A DNA stretch of 64,000 bases from Paenibacillus sp. JNUCC-31 (GCF_014844075.1 NZ_CP062165.1:806001-870000), one strand, 5' to 3'; numbered from the stretch's first letter, positions 19,881 through 30,400 are shown. Program-made: numbers and translations. The notes: generated from the sequence alone by a model not told the origin.

Positions 19881-22493
19881 TTATTCAAACTTTCCGTAGA
19901 AAGCATTGCGGTATACATCTGCCAGTTCAGTCACCAGCGGCATTTTTGGATTGGCTGTTGTACATTGATCTTCGAAGGCACGGTCTGCCAGATAATCCAC
20001 ATGTGCTTCAAAGTCTTTGGCATCAAATCCGATTTCCTGGAACGACTCTTCAATACCTAATGTTTTGTTCAGTTTGCGAATGGCATTGATGAGGCTGGTA
20101 ACCCCTTCTTCTGTCGTACGTGCAGGCAATCCGAGAATGCGGGCAATTTCTGCATAACGCTCATCTGCCACAAAGTGCGAATATTTCGGGAACGATGCAA
20201 ATTTGGTCGGTTTTTTCGCATTATAGCGAATGACGTGTGGCATCAGGATCGCATTGGTACGTCCATGTGCTGTATGGTACTGACCGCCCCATTTGTGTGC
20301 CAAACTGTGGTTAATGCCCAGGAATGCATTGGCAAAAGCCATACCGGCAATCGTCGAAGCATTATGCATTTTCTCACGTGCCAGTTTGTCACCTTGTAAC
20401 GCCGATTGCTCCAGGTATTGGAACACCAGTTGGATGGCTTTAATCGCCAGACCATCTGTGTAGTCATTTGCCATGACGGATACATATGCTTCAATGGCGT
20501 GAGTCAGTACGTCCATACCTGTGTCCGCGACAGCGGTTTTCGGCAGAGAGTATACAAATTCCGGGTCCACGATCGCCACGTCTGGTGTCAACTCGTAGTC
20601 TGCCAGTGGATATTTCGTATTGCCTTGATTTTTATCTGTAATAACTGCGAACGATGTTACTTCCGAACCTGTGCCCGAAGTTGTCGGGATCGCTACGAAT
20701 TTCGCTTTTACACCGAGACGCGGATATTTGTAGATCCGTTTGCGAATATCCATGAATTTTTGCTTCAAGTCGTTAAAGTCTGTGTCCGGATATTCGTAGA
20801 ACAACCACATCGCTTTGGCGGCATCCATCGGTGATCCCCCGCCGAGTGCGATAATGCAGTCTGGTTGGAAGCGGCGCATCATTTCCGTACCACGGTCTAC
20901 TGTTGTTGTCGATGGATCGGGTTCTACGTCAGAGAACACTTCAATAGCTACCGGCATTTGACGTTGACGCAGATAGTGCTCTACTTTTTCTACATAACCG
21001 AGTTTGACCATCATGGCATCCGTAATAATGGCTACACGAGTGATGTCCGGCATTTTGGCAAGATACTGTGTTGCACCTTTTTCGAAGTAGACTTTGTTCG
21101 GCACTTTGAACCACTGCATATTCACGGTACGGCGAGCCACCCTTTTCACGTTGATTAAATTCACAGCCGTTACGTTCGAAGAAGTCGAGTTACGTCCATA
21201 CGATCCGCAGCCCAGTGTCAGTGACGGCATGTTGGTATTGTAGATGTCACCGATGGCGCCGTGTGTGGAAGGAGAATTCACGATAATCCGTCCGGTTTGC
21301 AGACGATCTGCGAATTTGTTAATCACTTCTTCGTTCGTCGAATGAATAACCGAGGAGTGACCCATGCCGCCAAAAGCAACCACTTCTGCTGCACGCTCAA
21401 TTCCATCAGCCGCCGTTTTCACTTTGTAACAAGCCAGTACCGGACTTAGTTTCTCAGCGGACAATGGGAACTTCGTACCTACCCCTTCAATCTCGGCTAC
21501 GAGAATTTTGGTGCCTGCTGGAACTTCAATACCACACATTTGTGCGATAGTGACTGCGGATTGACCAACAATGGCAGGGTTAACCGCACATTTTTCAGCG
21601 TTAATCGCTCCTGCGGTCAGTTTTGCTGCCTCATCCTTGTTAACGAAGTAACAGCCATTCGCAATCATTTTCTTTTTCACCTGATCGAAGATCGGCTCTT
21701 CGATAATGACTGCTTGCTCGGAAGCACAGATCATGCCGTTATCGAACGATTTGGACAAAATCAGATCCGTTACTGCTTGGTTGATATCTGCACTTTTCTC
21801 AATAAAGCAAGGTACGTTCCCTGGCCCTACGCCCAGTGCCGGTTTACCACAGCTGTATGCAGCTCTCACCATGCCTGATCCGCCTGTCGCCAGAATGAGC
21901 GCCACGTCGTTATGATTCATCAAGGCGTTTGTACGATCCATAGAAGGATCATCGATCCACTGAATGCAATCCGCTGGAGCGCCATGCTTCACTGCTGCAT
22001 CACGCAGGATTTTGGCAGCTTCGCGGCTGCAGTTCTGTGCAGATGGGTGGAAACCGAAGATGATCGGATTTCGTGTTTTGATGGAGATCAATGCTTTGAA
22101 CATCGTGGTGGATGTCGGATTGGTTACCGGGGTAATCCCCATGATGATGCCGACAGGCTCCGCAATTTTCTGGAAGCTTTCGTATTCGTTATCTTCAATA
22201 ACCCCTACTGTTTTGTCATATTTGATGCTATGATACACATATTCTGTTGCAAATATATTTTTGGTGATTTTATCCTCATACACACCCCGGCCTGTTTCTT
22301 CCACGGCCATTTTGGCGAGCATCATATGTTTGTCTAGACCTGCCAGCGCCATCGCTTGCACGATCCGGTCAATCTGTTTCTGATCCATGGACATGAAAGC
22401 AGCGTGTGCTTTATTCGCTTTGTCAATTAACGTTTGAATATACTGACCTGCTGTCGGTTCTTTTACTGGGGCGACTTCGTTCTTTACAGCCAT
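19881..22493 (-). CDS. adhE: Bifunctional acetaldehyde-CoA/alcohol dehydrogenase
   Basis: Reduces acetyl-CoA to ethanol through acetaldehyde to regenerate NAD in fermentation. The 870-residue fusion has an N-terminal aldehyde dehydrogenase domain (about 1-440, catalytic Cys in NGMICASEQ) and a C-terminal iron alcohol dehydrogenase (about 450-870, with [10 protein letters not shown], the metal-site segment [18 protein letters not shown] and [12 protein letters not shown]). ATG at 22493 has AGGAGG 9 bases upstream. It is divergent from fnr and has an exact Fnr-type box 90 bases before the start. Confidence 0.97.
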   Translation of the reverse strand: MAVKNEVAPVKEPTAGQYIQTLIDKANKAHAAFMSMDQKQIDRIVQAMALAGLDKHMMLAKMAVEETGRGVYEDKITKNIFATEYVYHSIKYDKTVGVIEDNEYESFQKIAEPVGIIMGITPVTNPTSTTMFKALISIKTRNPIIFGFHPSAQNCSREAAKILRDAAVKHGAPADCIQWIDDPSMDRTNALMNHNDVALILATGGSGMVRAAYSCGKPALGVGPGNVPCFIEKSADINQAVTDLILSKSFDNGMICASEQAVIIEEPIFDQVKKKMIANGCYFVNKDEAAKLTAGAINAEKCAVNPAIVGQSAVTIAQMCGIEVPAGTKILVAEIEGVGTKFPLSAEKLSPVLACYKVKTAADGIERAAEVVAFGGMGHSSVIHSTNEEVINKFADRLQTGRIIVNSPSTHGAIGDIYNTNMPSLTLGCGSYGRNSTSSNVTAVNLINVKRVARRTVNMQWFKVPNKVYFEKGATQYLAKMPDITRVAIITDAMMVKLGYVEKVEHYLRQRQMPVAIEVFSDVEPDPSTTTVDRGTEMMRRFQPDCIIALGGGSPMDAAKAMWLFYEYPDTDFNDLKQKFMDIRKRIYKYPRLGVKAKFVAIPTTSGTGSEVTSFAVITDKNQGNTKYPLADYELTPDVAIVDPEFVYSLPKTAVADTGMDVLTHAIEAYVSVMANDYTDGLAIKAIQLVFQYLEQSALQGDKLAREKMHNASTIAGMAFANAFLGINHSLAHKWGGQYHTAHGRTNAILMPHVIRYNAKKPTKFASFPKYSHFVADERYAEIARILGLPARTTEEGVTSLINAIRKLNKTLGIEESFQEIGFDAKDFEAHVDYLADRAFEDQCTTANPKMPLVTELADVYRNAFYGKFE

Positions 22494-22574
22494 CTCCCTC
22501 ATCCTCCTAAAGGTTCGTATTGGTTTGTCTCTCTTCTTTACATTCACATCGTACCATGGAGAAAGGGTTAATTA

Positions 22575-22590
22575 TGTGATTTTTTTCACA
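22575..22590 (-). promoter_or_regulatory. Fnr-type box upstream of adhE
   Basis: TGTGATTTTTTTCACA, exact TGTGA-N6-TCACA, in the adhE-fnr divergent region. The sequence also resembles a Rex operator core, so Rex control is an alternative. Confidence 0.75.
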
Positions 22591-22692
22591 AAGTATAACA
22601 AATTTAATTTAAGTTTTGTGGTGTCCCTCACTTCGCCATTTACACTTCCTATTTAAATTATAGGGCTGTCCAATTCATCTTTCCCTTCTCAA

Positions 22693-22708
22693 AGTGAATT
22701 TAATCACA
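22693..22708 (+). promoter_or_regulatory. Fnr-type box upstream of fnr
   Basis: AGTGAATTTAATCACA differs from TGTGA-N6-TCACA at one position. It lies about 220 bases before the fnr start and suggests autoregulation or a second adhE site. Confidence 0.55.
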
Positions 22709-22782
22709 ATGTTTGAAATTTCGCCATTTTTGCCCCTTATCCACGCCCCTCAAACGGCAAGATTAGGTATATACTGAACTTA

Positions 22783-22905
22783 AAAATTGAACCACCGCAA
22801 TTTGTACCGTCCTCCGGCCGAGTTAGACCCTGATCAGGACGGCAACGGTTTGCGGCGAACCACGGAGGCCAGTCCAAGCTGCAGAAGGCCGTCCGATGGA
22901 CACAA
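22783..22905 (+). promoter_or_regulatory. Structured GC-rich fnr leader
   Basis: The segment before fnr can form successive hairpins: CCGTCCT/AGGACGG (22807-22842), GGTT/AACC (22846-22862) and GTCC/GGAC near 22892-22902. TATACT near 22770 could be the -10 box. No known riboswitch was recognised. Confidence 0.35.
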
Positions 22906-22920
22906 AGGGGAGATAGACTT

Positions 22921-23637
22921 ATGAGAGAACAACTGAGTGTACTGGAAAAACGCGGCAATACCAACTGTTTCTCGGAAGCGAATTTCAACCATCTGCTCGT
23001 AACGATGAAGGACAGAACCTATCCGGAAGGAACCCATCTGTATTGGGAGGGAGATGTCTCTGACAAACTTTATTATATGAAACGGGGCCGTGCCCAGATC
23101 ACCAAATCCACGGATGAAGGCAAGGAACTGATCATGTATATGTATCAATCCGGTGATATGATTGGTCAGGCCGACCCGTTCTTCGGGTCCAAACACAGCT
23201 TTTCAGCGGAAGTGCTGGAGGATAGTGAGATCGGAGTACTGGAGCACAAAGACCTGGAAATGCTAATCTGCCAGCATTGTGACTTTGCCATCGATTTCAT
23301 GAAATGGATGGGCATCCATCACCGGTTAACCCAAACCAAATTCCGTGATCTGATGTTATACGGTAAACCGGGCGCACTTTGCTCCACGCTAATTCGATTG
23401 TCCAATTCCTACGGCGAACCCCATGGAGAGCATGTCATGATTCATAAAAAAATAACACACACGGATCTGTCCAATATGATTGGAGCGACCCGTGAAAGTG
23501 TCAACCGTATGTTAAGCGATTTGCGCAAAAAAGATGCGATAGAATATGACAACGGCATGATTGTCATCAAAGATCTGAGCATGCTGCAAGGCATCTGCCA
23601 CTGCGAATTATGCCCTAACGAAATTTGCCGCATCTGA
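22921..23637 (+). CDS. fnr: Anaerobic transcription regulator Fnr (Crp/Fnr family)
   Basis: Oxygen-responsive activator, 238 residues. It has a cyclic-nucleotide-binding-like beta domain (about 20-135), a dimer helix, and a helix-turn-helix with TDLSNMIGATRESVNRMLSDL (about 180-205). The C-terminal tail CELCPNEIC carries C-x2-C-x4-C, as in Bacillus Fnr, where it binds the [4Fe-4S] cluster; the N-terminal cysteine cluster of E. coli FNR is absent. GGGGAG lies 9-10 bases before the ATG. It is divergent from adhE, and boxes before adhE, pflB and itself suggest a local regulon. Confidence 0.92.
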   Translation: MREQLSVLEKRGNTNCFSEANFNHLLVTMKDRTYPEGTHLYWEGDVSDKLYYMKRGRAQITKSTDEGKELIMYMYQSGDMIGQADPFFGSKHSFSAEVLEDSEIGVLEHKDLEMLICQHCDFAIDFMKWMGIHHRLTQTKFRDLMLYGKPGALCSTLIRLSNSYGEPHGEHVMIHKKITHTDLSNMIGATRESVNRMLSDLRKKDAIEYDNGMIVIKDLSMLQGICHCELCPNEICRI

Positions 23638-23683
23638 CATCTGACGCTTTCCCCGGCTTATAAACATTTGATATGCAAATGAA

Positions 23684-23718
23684 AAAAGCCCATCTTCAAT
23701 AACGAAGATTGGGCTTTG
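23684..23718. terminator. Bidirectional terminator between fnr and the lipoprotein gene
   Basis: AAGCCCATCTTC pairs with GAAGATTGGGCTT around a six-base loop; A- and T-rich flanks serve the two convergent genes. Confidence 0.85.
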
Positions 23719-23724
23719 TTATAC

Positions 23725-24438
23725 TTAAGATACAGTAGTCAATTCAAGCTTTACTGCATCACGTGGATTCAACTTCATATCCAAACCGTTTTCCATTAAT
23801 TCCTTGTCATTCACCATGATCATCCAGCGTTGGTTCATTCGGGGACTCACATTTTCGACTGACACAACAAATTTGTTGTTTTCCGACATTCTCACAATTC
23901 CACTGGACTTCAATACGTCACGCACAGTACATTCCTGAACATACACCCCGGCATATTGACGATTGAGATTCGGCATAATATTGCCGCCGCTCACCTTGAG
24001 CAGTGTTGTTTGGTAAACAACATCATCGCCTCCACTGTCAGCGGCTTTTACATATATGATTACTTCATCTTTGGCATGAAGCTCCATGTCCCATTTTTCC
24101 GGGTCAATATCTTTGCCATTCAGTTTAACAGCCCAGCTAAGTGAGGAGTCCAGAGAAACTTCCCCCACGGATTGGATCCGCTTGCCATCTGCTGTAAAAT
24201 CGACAAGTCCACTGTTCAATAGTGCTTTCTTGAGCGTCAGACCTTCACTAAAATCTCTCTTAATGGACTTCGTTGCATCAGGCAGAAAAGTGCTGCCATC
24301 CACAGCCACTGTTATGGTATTCGGTGATTCGGTCTCTTTGACGATTGGCTGTTCGGAAGGCTGTGTCTCACTACACCCGGCTAATATAACCAGAATAATC
24401 AGACATATACCTATGTAACCGGGGATTCTCTTCTTCAT
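23725..24438 (-). CDS. Lipoprotein, DUF4430-like
   Basis: Lipid-anchored extracytoplasmic protein of 237 residues. It starts MKKRIPGYIG, then a hydrophobic stretch and the lipobox LAGC. The rest looks like two related beta-grasp-type units of about 90 residues: GLTLKKALLNSGL..WAVKLNGKDI and TVRDVLKSSGIV..WMIMVNDKEL. This pattern recalls the DUF4430/transcobalamin-like domain, which can bind cofactors, but I am not sure. ATG at 24438 gives the expected signal; an upstream in-frame start at 24570 would bury it. It converges on fnr. Confidence 0.72.
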   Translation of the reverse strand: MKKRIPGYIGICLIILVILAGCSETQPSEQPIVKETESPNTITVAVDGSTFLPDATKSIKRDFSEGLTLKKALLNSGLVDFTADGKRIQSVGEVSLDSSLSWAVKLNGKDIDPEKWDMELHAKDEVIIYVKAADSGGDDVVYQTTLLKVSGGNIMPNLNRQYAGVYVQECTVRDVLKSSGIVRMSENNKFVVSVENVSPRMNQRWMIMVNDKELMENGLDMKLNPRDAVKLELTTVS

Positions 24439-24573
24439 GTAGGTAACACCACCCTGCGTAAAATCATTCACCCTGTTGTCCATAACCTCTATTATGACAC
24501 AAAATTCAGGCAAAAAAAGTGTCAATGCCGTTACTTTTCTTCCAGCGGGGTCCACAACTGGCTCGCACAAACA

Positions 24574-24599
24574 AAAGGAGCCTGCAAGCAGGCTCCTTT
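24574..24599 (-). terminator. Terminator of the 243-residue hypothetical gene
   Basis: A perfect stem AAAGGAGCCTGC/GCAGGCTCCTTT with a two-base loop, followed by TTG on the minus strand. Confidence 0.85.
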
Positions 24600-24633
24600 A
24601 AGTCTATCGTATATAGAGTCTGTTGTTACAATG

Positions 24634-25365
24634 TTACTGAACGTAAGCCTGCATGTAGGTACGTCCTCCGTCTCCATCCTTTAGATAGGGATTAAGCCCG
24701 AAAAACTGTTCCTCTGACACATATACACCTGTTAACAAGCGGCCCTCAAGCAATGCTCCATCCACCTGTACGCAGAATGAAGGTGCATCTACATACTCCT
24801 GATACAGTGGAATCTGACCGGATTGATGGTGTACCTTGGATACCTTTCCTTGCTCGTGCAGCGGACGTTCAGAGAAATAGGTAGGTACGATGTAACGGGC
24901 AATTACGTCCAGCTCTTGAACCGTGTAGAAGGTGTCATCACCAAGCCACGGCGCGAGCATGCGAATTTTCTCATACTGTGACCATACAATGGCCTGAATC
25001 AGCATTTCTGTCTGAACAAAACGGCCTTCGCCTACATTCAGAAACAGACGCTCTTCATGAAAGACGGCCTCACCCTGAATGCCAATGGAATCGGGTTGTC
25101 TCATTTCACAACCGATACATTTCCAGCCTCTTGCTGTCTGAATCCACTTTTGCAGTACTGCCGGAGTCGGTCCCTGACCATTGCGATTCGACGAATGGGT
25201 CTTTTCTTCTGCAAGATCACCCTTAACTGAAAGGGAATATGCAGTTCGTTTAAATAGCTCCGCAGCTTTTTTGTAGATTAGATGTACCTGGATGGATGCG
25301 CTCTCAAGTTCTGCAATATCTTGCTTGCCGTAGCGTACTTCACGGGATAAGCTTTCTTCTCTCAT
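24634..25365 (-). CDS. Conserved-looking hypothetical protein
   Basis: A 243-residue soluble protein I do not recognise. A Lys/Glu-rich N-terminal helix (about 1-60) is followed by WKCIGCEM, a single CxxC, and a C-terminal beta-rich part with several Tyr/Trp motifs. No signal peptide or membrane segment is seen. AGGAGG lies 9 bases before the ATG, and a strong terminator follows, so it is a monocistronic real gene. Confidence 0.75.
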   Translation of the reverse strand: MREESLSREVRYGKQDIAELESASIQVHLIYKKAAELFKRTAYSLSVKGDLAEEKTHSSNRNGQGPTPAVLQKWIQTARGWKCIGCEMRQPDSIGIQGEAVFHEERLFLNVGEGRFVQTEMLIQAIVWSQYEKIRMLAPWLGDDTFYTVQELDVIARYIVPTYFSERPLHEQGKVSKVHHQSGQIPLYQEYVDAPSFCVQVDGALLEGRLLTGVYVSEEQFFGLNPYLKDGDGGRTYMQAYVQ

Positions 25366-25533
25366 GACAAGTGGCCTCCTCGCTCCGGCCGCCTGCGGCC
25401 ATTTTATTTACAATTATACTACAACTCATGACAACATGTGCAGGACCCTTATGACAAAAACTCCTGATTTCCATCGGAAATCAAGAGCCTATGTCCCATC
25501 CATTTCTAACTATTGAGCCAGGGTATCTATGAA

Positions 25534-25851
25534 TTAATCAACCCACTGCTCTGCCCAGTCTTGAATCTGGTTCATGACTGGCTGTAGCGCCTTGCCCTTC
25601 TCAGTCAGCTCATATTCGATACGAACTGGCGTCTCGGGATACACATGGCGGATCAGAATTCCTTCACTTTCCAGATCCTTCATCCGTTCCGACAGCATCT
25701 TGTCACTCATCGATGGAATCAGATTGGAGATATCCTTGAATCGCTTCGAACCACTCATCAACGTTTGAATAATCAGACCGTTCCAGCGCTTGCCCAGAAA
25801 AGAAAACGCCGTCTCAAAACGCGGACACATCCGCAGATCTTGGCCTTCCAC
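25534..25851 (-). CDS. HxlR-family transcriptional regulator
   Basis: Small winged-helix regulator of 105 residues. It has the HxlR pattern CPRFETAFSFLGKRWNGLII, the recognition helix RFKDISNLIPSMSDKMLSERMKDLE (read in part) and the wing YELTEKGKAL. The cysteine in CPRF is often the redox or electrophile sensor of this family. A GTG at 25851 with AAAGAGGTG just upstream is preferred over the GTG at 25875. Its target was not identified; the upstream region has short AACTAAC/GTTAGTT arms that might be an operator. Confidence 0.87.
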   Translation of the reverse strand: MEGQDLRMCPRFETAFSFLGKRWNGLIIQTLMSGSKRFKDISNLIPSMSDKMLSERMKDLESEGILIRHVYPETPVRIEYELTEKGKALQPVMNQIQDWAEQWVD

Positions 25852-26062
25852 ATTAATCACCTCTTTAGAGATCACTCAACTTACGTTTAGTTAGTATATT
25901 TCATAATAACATATTTAGGTCACAAAGAAAACGTCTGCCGTAAAAAAGTTAAAATTTTATAGGCGTCAACTAACTTCAATGATACAACCAAGTATACATC
26001 ACACAGGACCCAGGAACCATGGGAAATATCGTATAACTCCCCTGTTACTATATATCTTACCC

Positions 26063-26111
26063 AAAAAGAACCCAACTGCCACAGTCACACTCGACTTGGA
26101 GTTAGGTTCTT
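26063..26111 (-). terminator. Terminator of the ThuA/Gfo cluster
   Basis: AAGAACCTAACT pairs with AGTTGGGTTCTT around a long loop, followed by TTTTTGGG on the minus strand. Confidence 0.7.
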
Positions 26112-26150
26112 GGTTACCATTTTTTGTCCATTCAAGAAGTCATTTGCAGC

Positions 26151-26879
26151 TTAGACCAGCACGCCACCAAATGGTCTTACAGGTTCGCTTCTGCCGAATT
26201 CCGGCTTGTAGCTGCGGGCTGGATAAGCCCACTTCACTGCATTGCTGATTACTTTTAATATGTCCGGATTGTAATATGTCGGATACGTCTCATGACCTGG
26301 ACGGAAATAAAAGATTTTGCCTTCCCCACGACGGAATGTGCATCCGCTGCGGAATACCTCTCCACCTTGGAAGTTGCTGACAAACACCAGCTCATCCGGT
26401 ACTGGAATGTCGAAGAATTCCCCGTACATTTCTTCTTTTTCCAGTATGATCTTACCCTCGATTCCTTCTGCAATCGGATGGGACGGATTTACACACCAGA
26501 CAATTTCCTGCTCATCGGCTACACGCCATTTCAGATCACAGCTGGTGCCCATCAGTGCCTTGAACGGTTTGGAGAAGTGACCGGAATGAAGCACGATCAA
26601 TCCCATGCCATTCAGAACGCGCTGTGCAACCTTTTGTGAGATCTCGTCGCTTACCCGATCATGTGCCATATGTCCCCACCATATGAGCACATCCGTGGAA
26701 TTCAGCACCTCATCACTTAATCCATGCTCAGGCTGATCCAGTGTTGCAGTACGGATGGCAAAACCTTCGCCTCCCAGTCCGTCTGCCAACGCACGGTGCA
26801 GACCGTCCGGGTAAACTTCTCTTACTTCATCATGAATCTTCTCATGGACAAATTCATTCCAAATGGTGACGTTAATCAT
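26151..26879 (-). CDS. ThuA-like domain protein (trehalose-utilization family)
   Basis: A 242-residue ThuA-type protein with a class I glutamine-amidotransferase-like fold. Visible family motifs are [26 protein letters not shown] and the C-terminal [16 protein letters not shown]. ThuA proteins act with Gfo/Idh dehydrogenases on 3-keto sugars. ATG at 26879 has GGGGG about 10 bases upstream; the TTG at 26885 is too close to it. The gene lies 24 bases downstream of the TIM-barrel isomerase and is the last of the cluster. Confidence 0.87.
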   Translation of the reverse strand: MINVTIWNEFVHEKIHDEVREVYPDGLHRALADGLGGEGFAIRTATLDQPEHGLSDEVLNSTDVLIWWGHMAHDRVSDEISQKVAQRVLNGMGLIVLHSGHFSKPFKALMGTSCDLKWRVADEQEIVWCVNPSHPIAEGIEGKIILEKEEMYGEFFDIPVPDELVFVSNFQGGEVFRSGCTFRRGEGKIFYFRPGHETYPTYYNPDILKVISNAVKWAYPARSYKPEFGRSEPVRPFGGVLV

Positions 26880-26903
26880 ATTCAATTTCCCCCTAGTGTA
26901 ACT

Positions 26904-27872
26904 CTAAACCCACCACATATCTCCCAGTGGTTCCTCAATCAATACTTGTTGGAGATTTTGCACTGCTTTAGAGAATCCTTCTTCTACCGACATCAGACCG
27001 TCTTCATGCTCAATACTTACGACATAATCATATCCAACCAGACGCAGGGCGCTAATGATATCAGCCCAAGTTTTGTTATCGTGACCATAACCGACCGAGC
27101 GGAATTGCCAAGCACGATCAAGCATGTTTGTATAATCCTGCATATCCGTTACACCGTGTTTGTTCACGTTAATTGGATCAATGGTTGTATCCTTGGCATG
27201 GAAGTGATGGATAGCCCCTTCACGACCCAGAATGTGGATCGCTTGAACCGGATCGATACCTTGCCACCACATGTGGCTTGGGTCCAGGTTGGCGCCAATC
27301 ACTTCGCCTGCTGCTTCACGCAATCTCAGCAAGGTAGCCGGTGTATGCACCGAGAATCCGCCGTGCAGCTCCAGTCCTACTTTCACATTGTGATCTGCAG
27401 CGAACTTGCCCCACTCTGTCCAATAAGGGATGACTTTGTTCTCCCACTGCCACTTCAGAATTTCCTGAAAGTCATTCGGCCATGGTGCAACAGGCCAGTT
27501 CGGATATTTGGCATCCTCATGGTCTCCCGGACAACCGGAGAATGTGTTTACGACAGGTACTTCCAGTTTCTCAGCCAATTCTACCGTTTTAACGAAATCA
27601 TCGTGGAATCCCTTTGCAATATCCTTTTGTGGATGAAGCGGGTTACCGTGACAGCTCAATGCGCTGATGGTCAGGCCACGGGATTCTACTGCATTTTTGA
27701 AGTTTTTCAATGCTGTCGGGTTGCTCAGAAGCTCATCCGGTTTACAATGTGCATTCCCTGGATGTCCTCCAGTTCCGATTTCTACGGCTTTTAAGCCTTT
27801 GGATGCTACATAGTCAAGTGCATCCTCCAATTTACGTCCTCCGAATAATACCAAAAATACGCCGAGTTTCAA
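26904..27872 (-). CDS. Sugar phosphate isomerase/epimerase (xylose isomerase-like TIM barrel)
   Basis: A 322-residue AP-endonuclease-2/xylose-isomerase-like TIM barrel. The metal-binding pattern is visible in the Glu of KVGLELHGGF, GANLDPSHMWWQG, HFHAKD and YVVSIEHED. Such enzymes isomerise or epimerise keto sugars. It sits between a Gfo/Idh dehydrogenase and ThuA, as in clusters that oxidise sugars at C3 and rearrange the product. The exact substrate cannot be read from the sequence. Confidence 0.88.
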   Translation of the reverse strand: MKLGVFLVLFGGRKLEDALDYVASKGLKAVEIGTGGHPGNAHCKPDELLSNPTALKNFKNAVESRGLTISALSCHGNPLHPQKDIAKGFHDDFVKTVELAEKLEVPVVNTFSGCPGDHEDAKYPNWPVAPWPNDFQEILKWQWENKVIPYWTEWGKFAADHNVKVGLELHGGFSVHTPATLLRLREAAGEVIGANLDPSHMWWQGIDPVQAIHILGREGAIHHFHAKDTTIDPINVNKHGVTDMQDYTNMLDRAWQFRSVGYGHDNKTWADIISALRLVGYDYVVSIEHEDGLMSVEEGFSKAVQNLQQVLIEEPLGDMWWV

Positions 27873-28048
27873 GTGCGATTCCTCCCTAGATTAGATATCA
27901 TATAATTGCTGTTTTTATGAACAATGAACTGCATAAAAATACCGTTCAGGATCACATGATTGTATCATTATTGTGGAAAATCAAGAGCTTTTCTATCCTG
28001 AAATTAAACACAGGAATACTGGTTATTTCACTGGAAATGACATCCTGT

Positions 28049-29131
28049 CTATTCAAAATATACTGCTTTGCCTGTCTGTGCAGACTCATAGATGGCTTCT
28101 AGGATTTGAGTAACAACAATGGCTTGCTCAGGTTTTACAACCGGCTCCTTGTCTTCCACAATCGCTTCCAGCCACATTCTGGCTTCACGATCCGCTTCAT
28201 TTTCAGCACTGCCGGAATAAAAAGCTACCCCTCCTGCGTTCAAATCCACCTTCGTCTCATACAGACGGCTGCGTTTCTCGCCATTGATCCGCAGACCATC
28301 CTGCATATCCGCTCCGCCTTCTGTACCGCATAGCAGCGTTTTGGCTTCGCCAAATTCAGCCACATTCAATGCCCAGCTGGATTCAATAATGATCGTGGCT
28401 CCATTTTCCATCGTTACAAATCCGAATGCAGAATCCTCCACCTTAAATTGTTCAGGGTCCCACGGACCAAAAGCGTTGGCTGCATTTTCACGTTGGCCCA
28501 GCTTGTGGAATGTTGATCCCATAACACTCTTCGGTTTATAGTTATCCATCAGCCAGAGGGTAAGGTCAAGTGCATGTGTACCGATATCAATCAACGGCCC
28601 ACCGCCCTGCTTTTCCTCGTCAAGAAATACACCCCAGGTTGGTACTGCGCGGCGGCGAAGTGCAATCGCCTTGCCGAAATAGATATCACCAAGCTCGCCT
28701 TCTTCACACATTTGTTTCAGGTATTGGCTGTCATTGCGGAAGCGATTCTGATAGGCAATGGACAGCTTTTTGCCTGTACGTTGTGCTGCCTCCAGCATAG
28801 CCTGTGCTTGTGCAGAAGTTTTCGCCATCGGCTTTTCACACATCACATGTTTGCCTGCCTCAAGGGAAGCAACCGTGATAACGGAATGGGAGTCGTTAGG
28901 TGTACATACATGTACCACATCAATGCTTTCATCCTTCAACATCTCAAGATAATCCGTATATACTTTGGCCCCCTCAGCCCCAAATTCGGCTGCGGCCTCT
29001 TCTGCGCGCTCTTTGACAATGTCACAGAATGCAATCATTCGGCCTTGTGACTGTTTGGACAGGCTAGGCATATGTTTTCCTTTGGCGATCCCGCCACAAC
29101 CCACAATGGCGATATTAAGTACTTTAGACAT
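28049..29131 (-). CDS. Gfo/Idh/MocA-family oxidoreductase
   Basis: NAD(P)-dependent sugar dehydrogenase of 360 residues. The Rossmann motif is VGCGGIAKGKHMPSL at the N-terminus, followed by CTPNDSH, HVMCEKPMAK (the family Lys) and the C-terminal alpha/beta domain with DIGTHALDLTLWLM (catalytic His). ATG at 29131 has GGAGG 8 bases upstream; the longer frame from 29164 is less likely. It is followed by the TIM-barrel isomerase and ThuA. Confidence 0.93.
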   Translation of the reverse strand: MSKVLNIAIVGCGGIAKGKHMPSLSKQSQGRMIAFCDIVKERAEEAAAEFGAEGAKVYTDYLEMLKDESIDVVHVCTPNDSHSVITVASLEAGKHVMCEKPMAKTSAQAQAMLEAAQRTGKKLSIAYQNRFRNDSQYLKQMCEEGELGDIYFGKAIALRRRAVPTWGVFLDEEKQGGGPLIDIGTHALDLTLWLMDNYKPKSVMGSTFHKLGQRENAANAFGPWDPEQFKVEDSAFGFVTMENGATIIIESSWALNVAEFGEAKTLLCGTEGGADMQDGLRINGEKRSRLYETKVDLNAGGVAFYSGSAENEADREARMWLEAIVEDKEPVVKPEQAIVVTQILEAIYESAQTGKAVYFE

Positions 29132-29296
29132 GAATAAGTCCTCCATCAGTTGCACATTCTCCAATCCAGTTCCTACTGCTCTCGGTGCCTTGTAGTGGCG
29201 GACTCTGGCTCATCCTGTTCCACAACCAACCACTCGTCACCTGTCTGGTTTGAGGCTGCTGGGAAATGCACCCAGATCCACCTCTCCCGAAATCAA

Positions 29297-30400
29297 TTAG
29301 TGTGATTGTACAGCCTCTGACTGAATTCCATCTGTGTTGGTTGCTGCTACGGCTTCATACGTGCTCTCTAACTGGATGTGTTTTCCCTCGAGGGAGGAGC
29401 GCTGGAACGCATGCATCGCTTCAAGCACATGATAAGCAAGCTTGCCACTAGCCTTGTGTTCACGACCAGCACGAATGGATTCGACCATCTCCGTAACGCC
29501 GATTCCACGCTCGTTCTGTCTGCTTTCAAAAGCAGGCTTCACGGTTTCCCATGTATCCTGACCAAATCTGCGCAGCTTCACTTCCCCATTGAAATAGTTA
29601 GGGTCCGGTACACTCAGTGTGCCTTCCGTACCATAAATTTCAATTCTTGGCAGATCCGAAGCGCCCCGGATGTCAAAGCTAGTAATCATCGTTGCAATGG
29701 CACCTTCCTCGAAGTCAATGGTTCCTGCCAAATGTGTAGGCGTTTGCACTTGTAAAGGTGTACCTTCCTTCGGTCCAGAACCAATGACGCGATCCGGGAT
29801 CTGTACACCTGCGGAGGAACTGATTCTGCGAATCGGTCCAAGAAGCGTGATCAGAGCTGTCAGATAGTAAGGCCCCATATCGAACATGGGTCCGCCTCCA
29901 GCGACATAAAAGAACTCCGGATTTGGATGCCAGGCCTCTGGCCCTCCACCCATGAAGAATGAAGTAGCCGCGATCGGCTTGCCGATCAGCCCTTCTTCAA
30001 TCGCCTTGCGGGCAGTCTGAATGCCTGATCCAAGGAAGGTATCCGGTGCTGAGCCAATGTACAATCCTTTTTCCTCCGCCAGCTCAACAACCTTGCGCCC
30101 ATCCTCGAGAGAAATCGCCAACGGCTTCTCGGCATACACATGTTTGCCGGCTTCAAGTACAGCCAGATCTGTCATGGCGTGACTGCCAGGAACCGTAAGG
30201 TTCAGCACAAGTTCAATTTCTTTATTTTGCAGCAACTCATCTACATTGTAAACGTTTGCGATATTAAATTCATCTGCCCGTTCCTGTGCCCGTTCACGGA
30301 TCAAATCCGCAACAGCCACAATTTCAATGAGAGGATTATCTTTTAAATTTTCCAAATAAATGGCGCTGATGTTACCGCAACCAATAATTCCTGCTTTCAT
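29297..30400 (-). CDS. Gfo/Idh/MocA-family oxidoreductase
   Basis: Second NAD(P)-dependent sugar dehydrogenase, about 367 residues. The N-terminal IIGCGNISAIYLENL, HVYAEKPLAI and FDMGPYYLTAL segments are the nucleotide-binding, Lys and C-terminal domain signatures of the family. It is the first gene of the minus-strand cluster and divergent from an AraC regulator. ATG at 30400 gives the usual start MKAGIIGCG, although its GGAG is only a few bases away; an upstream ATG or GTG at 30421/30409 is possible. Confidence 0.92.
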   Translation of the reverse strand: MKAGIIGCGNISAIYLENLKDNPLIEIVAVADLIRERAQERADEFNIANVYNVDELLQNKEIELVLNLTVPGSHAMTDLAVLEAGKHVYAEKPLAISLEDGRKVVELAEEKGLYIGSAPDTFLGSGIQTARKAIEEGLIGKPIAATSFFMGGGPEAWHPNPEFFYVAGGGPMFDMGPYYLTALITLLGPIRRISSSAGVQIPDRVIGSGPKEGTPLQVQTPTHLAGTIDFEEGAIATMITSFDIRGASDLPRIEIYGTEGTLSVPDPNYFNGEVKLRRFGQDTWETVKPAFESRQNERGIGVTEMVESIRAGREHKASGKLAYHVLEAMHAFQRSSLEGKHIQLESTYEAVAATNTDGIQSEAVQSH

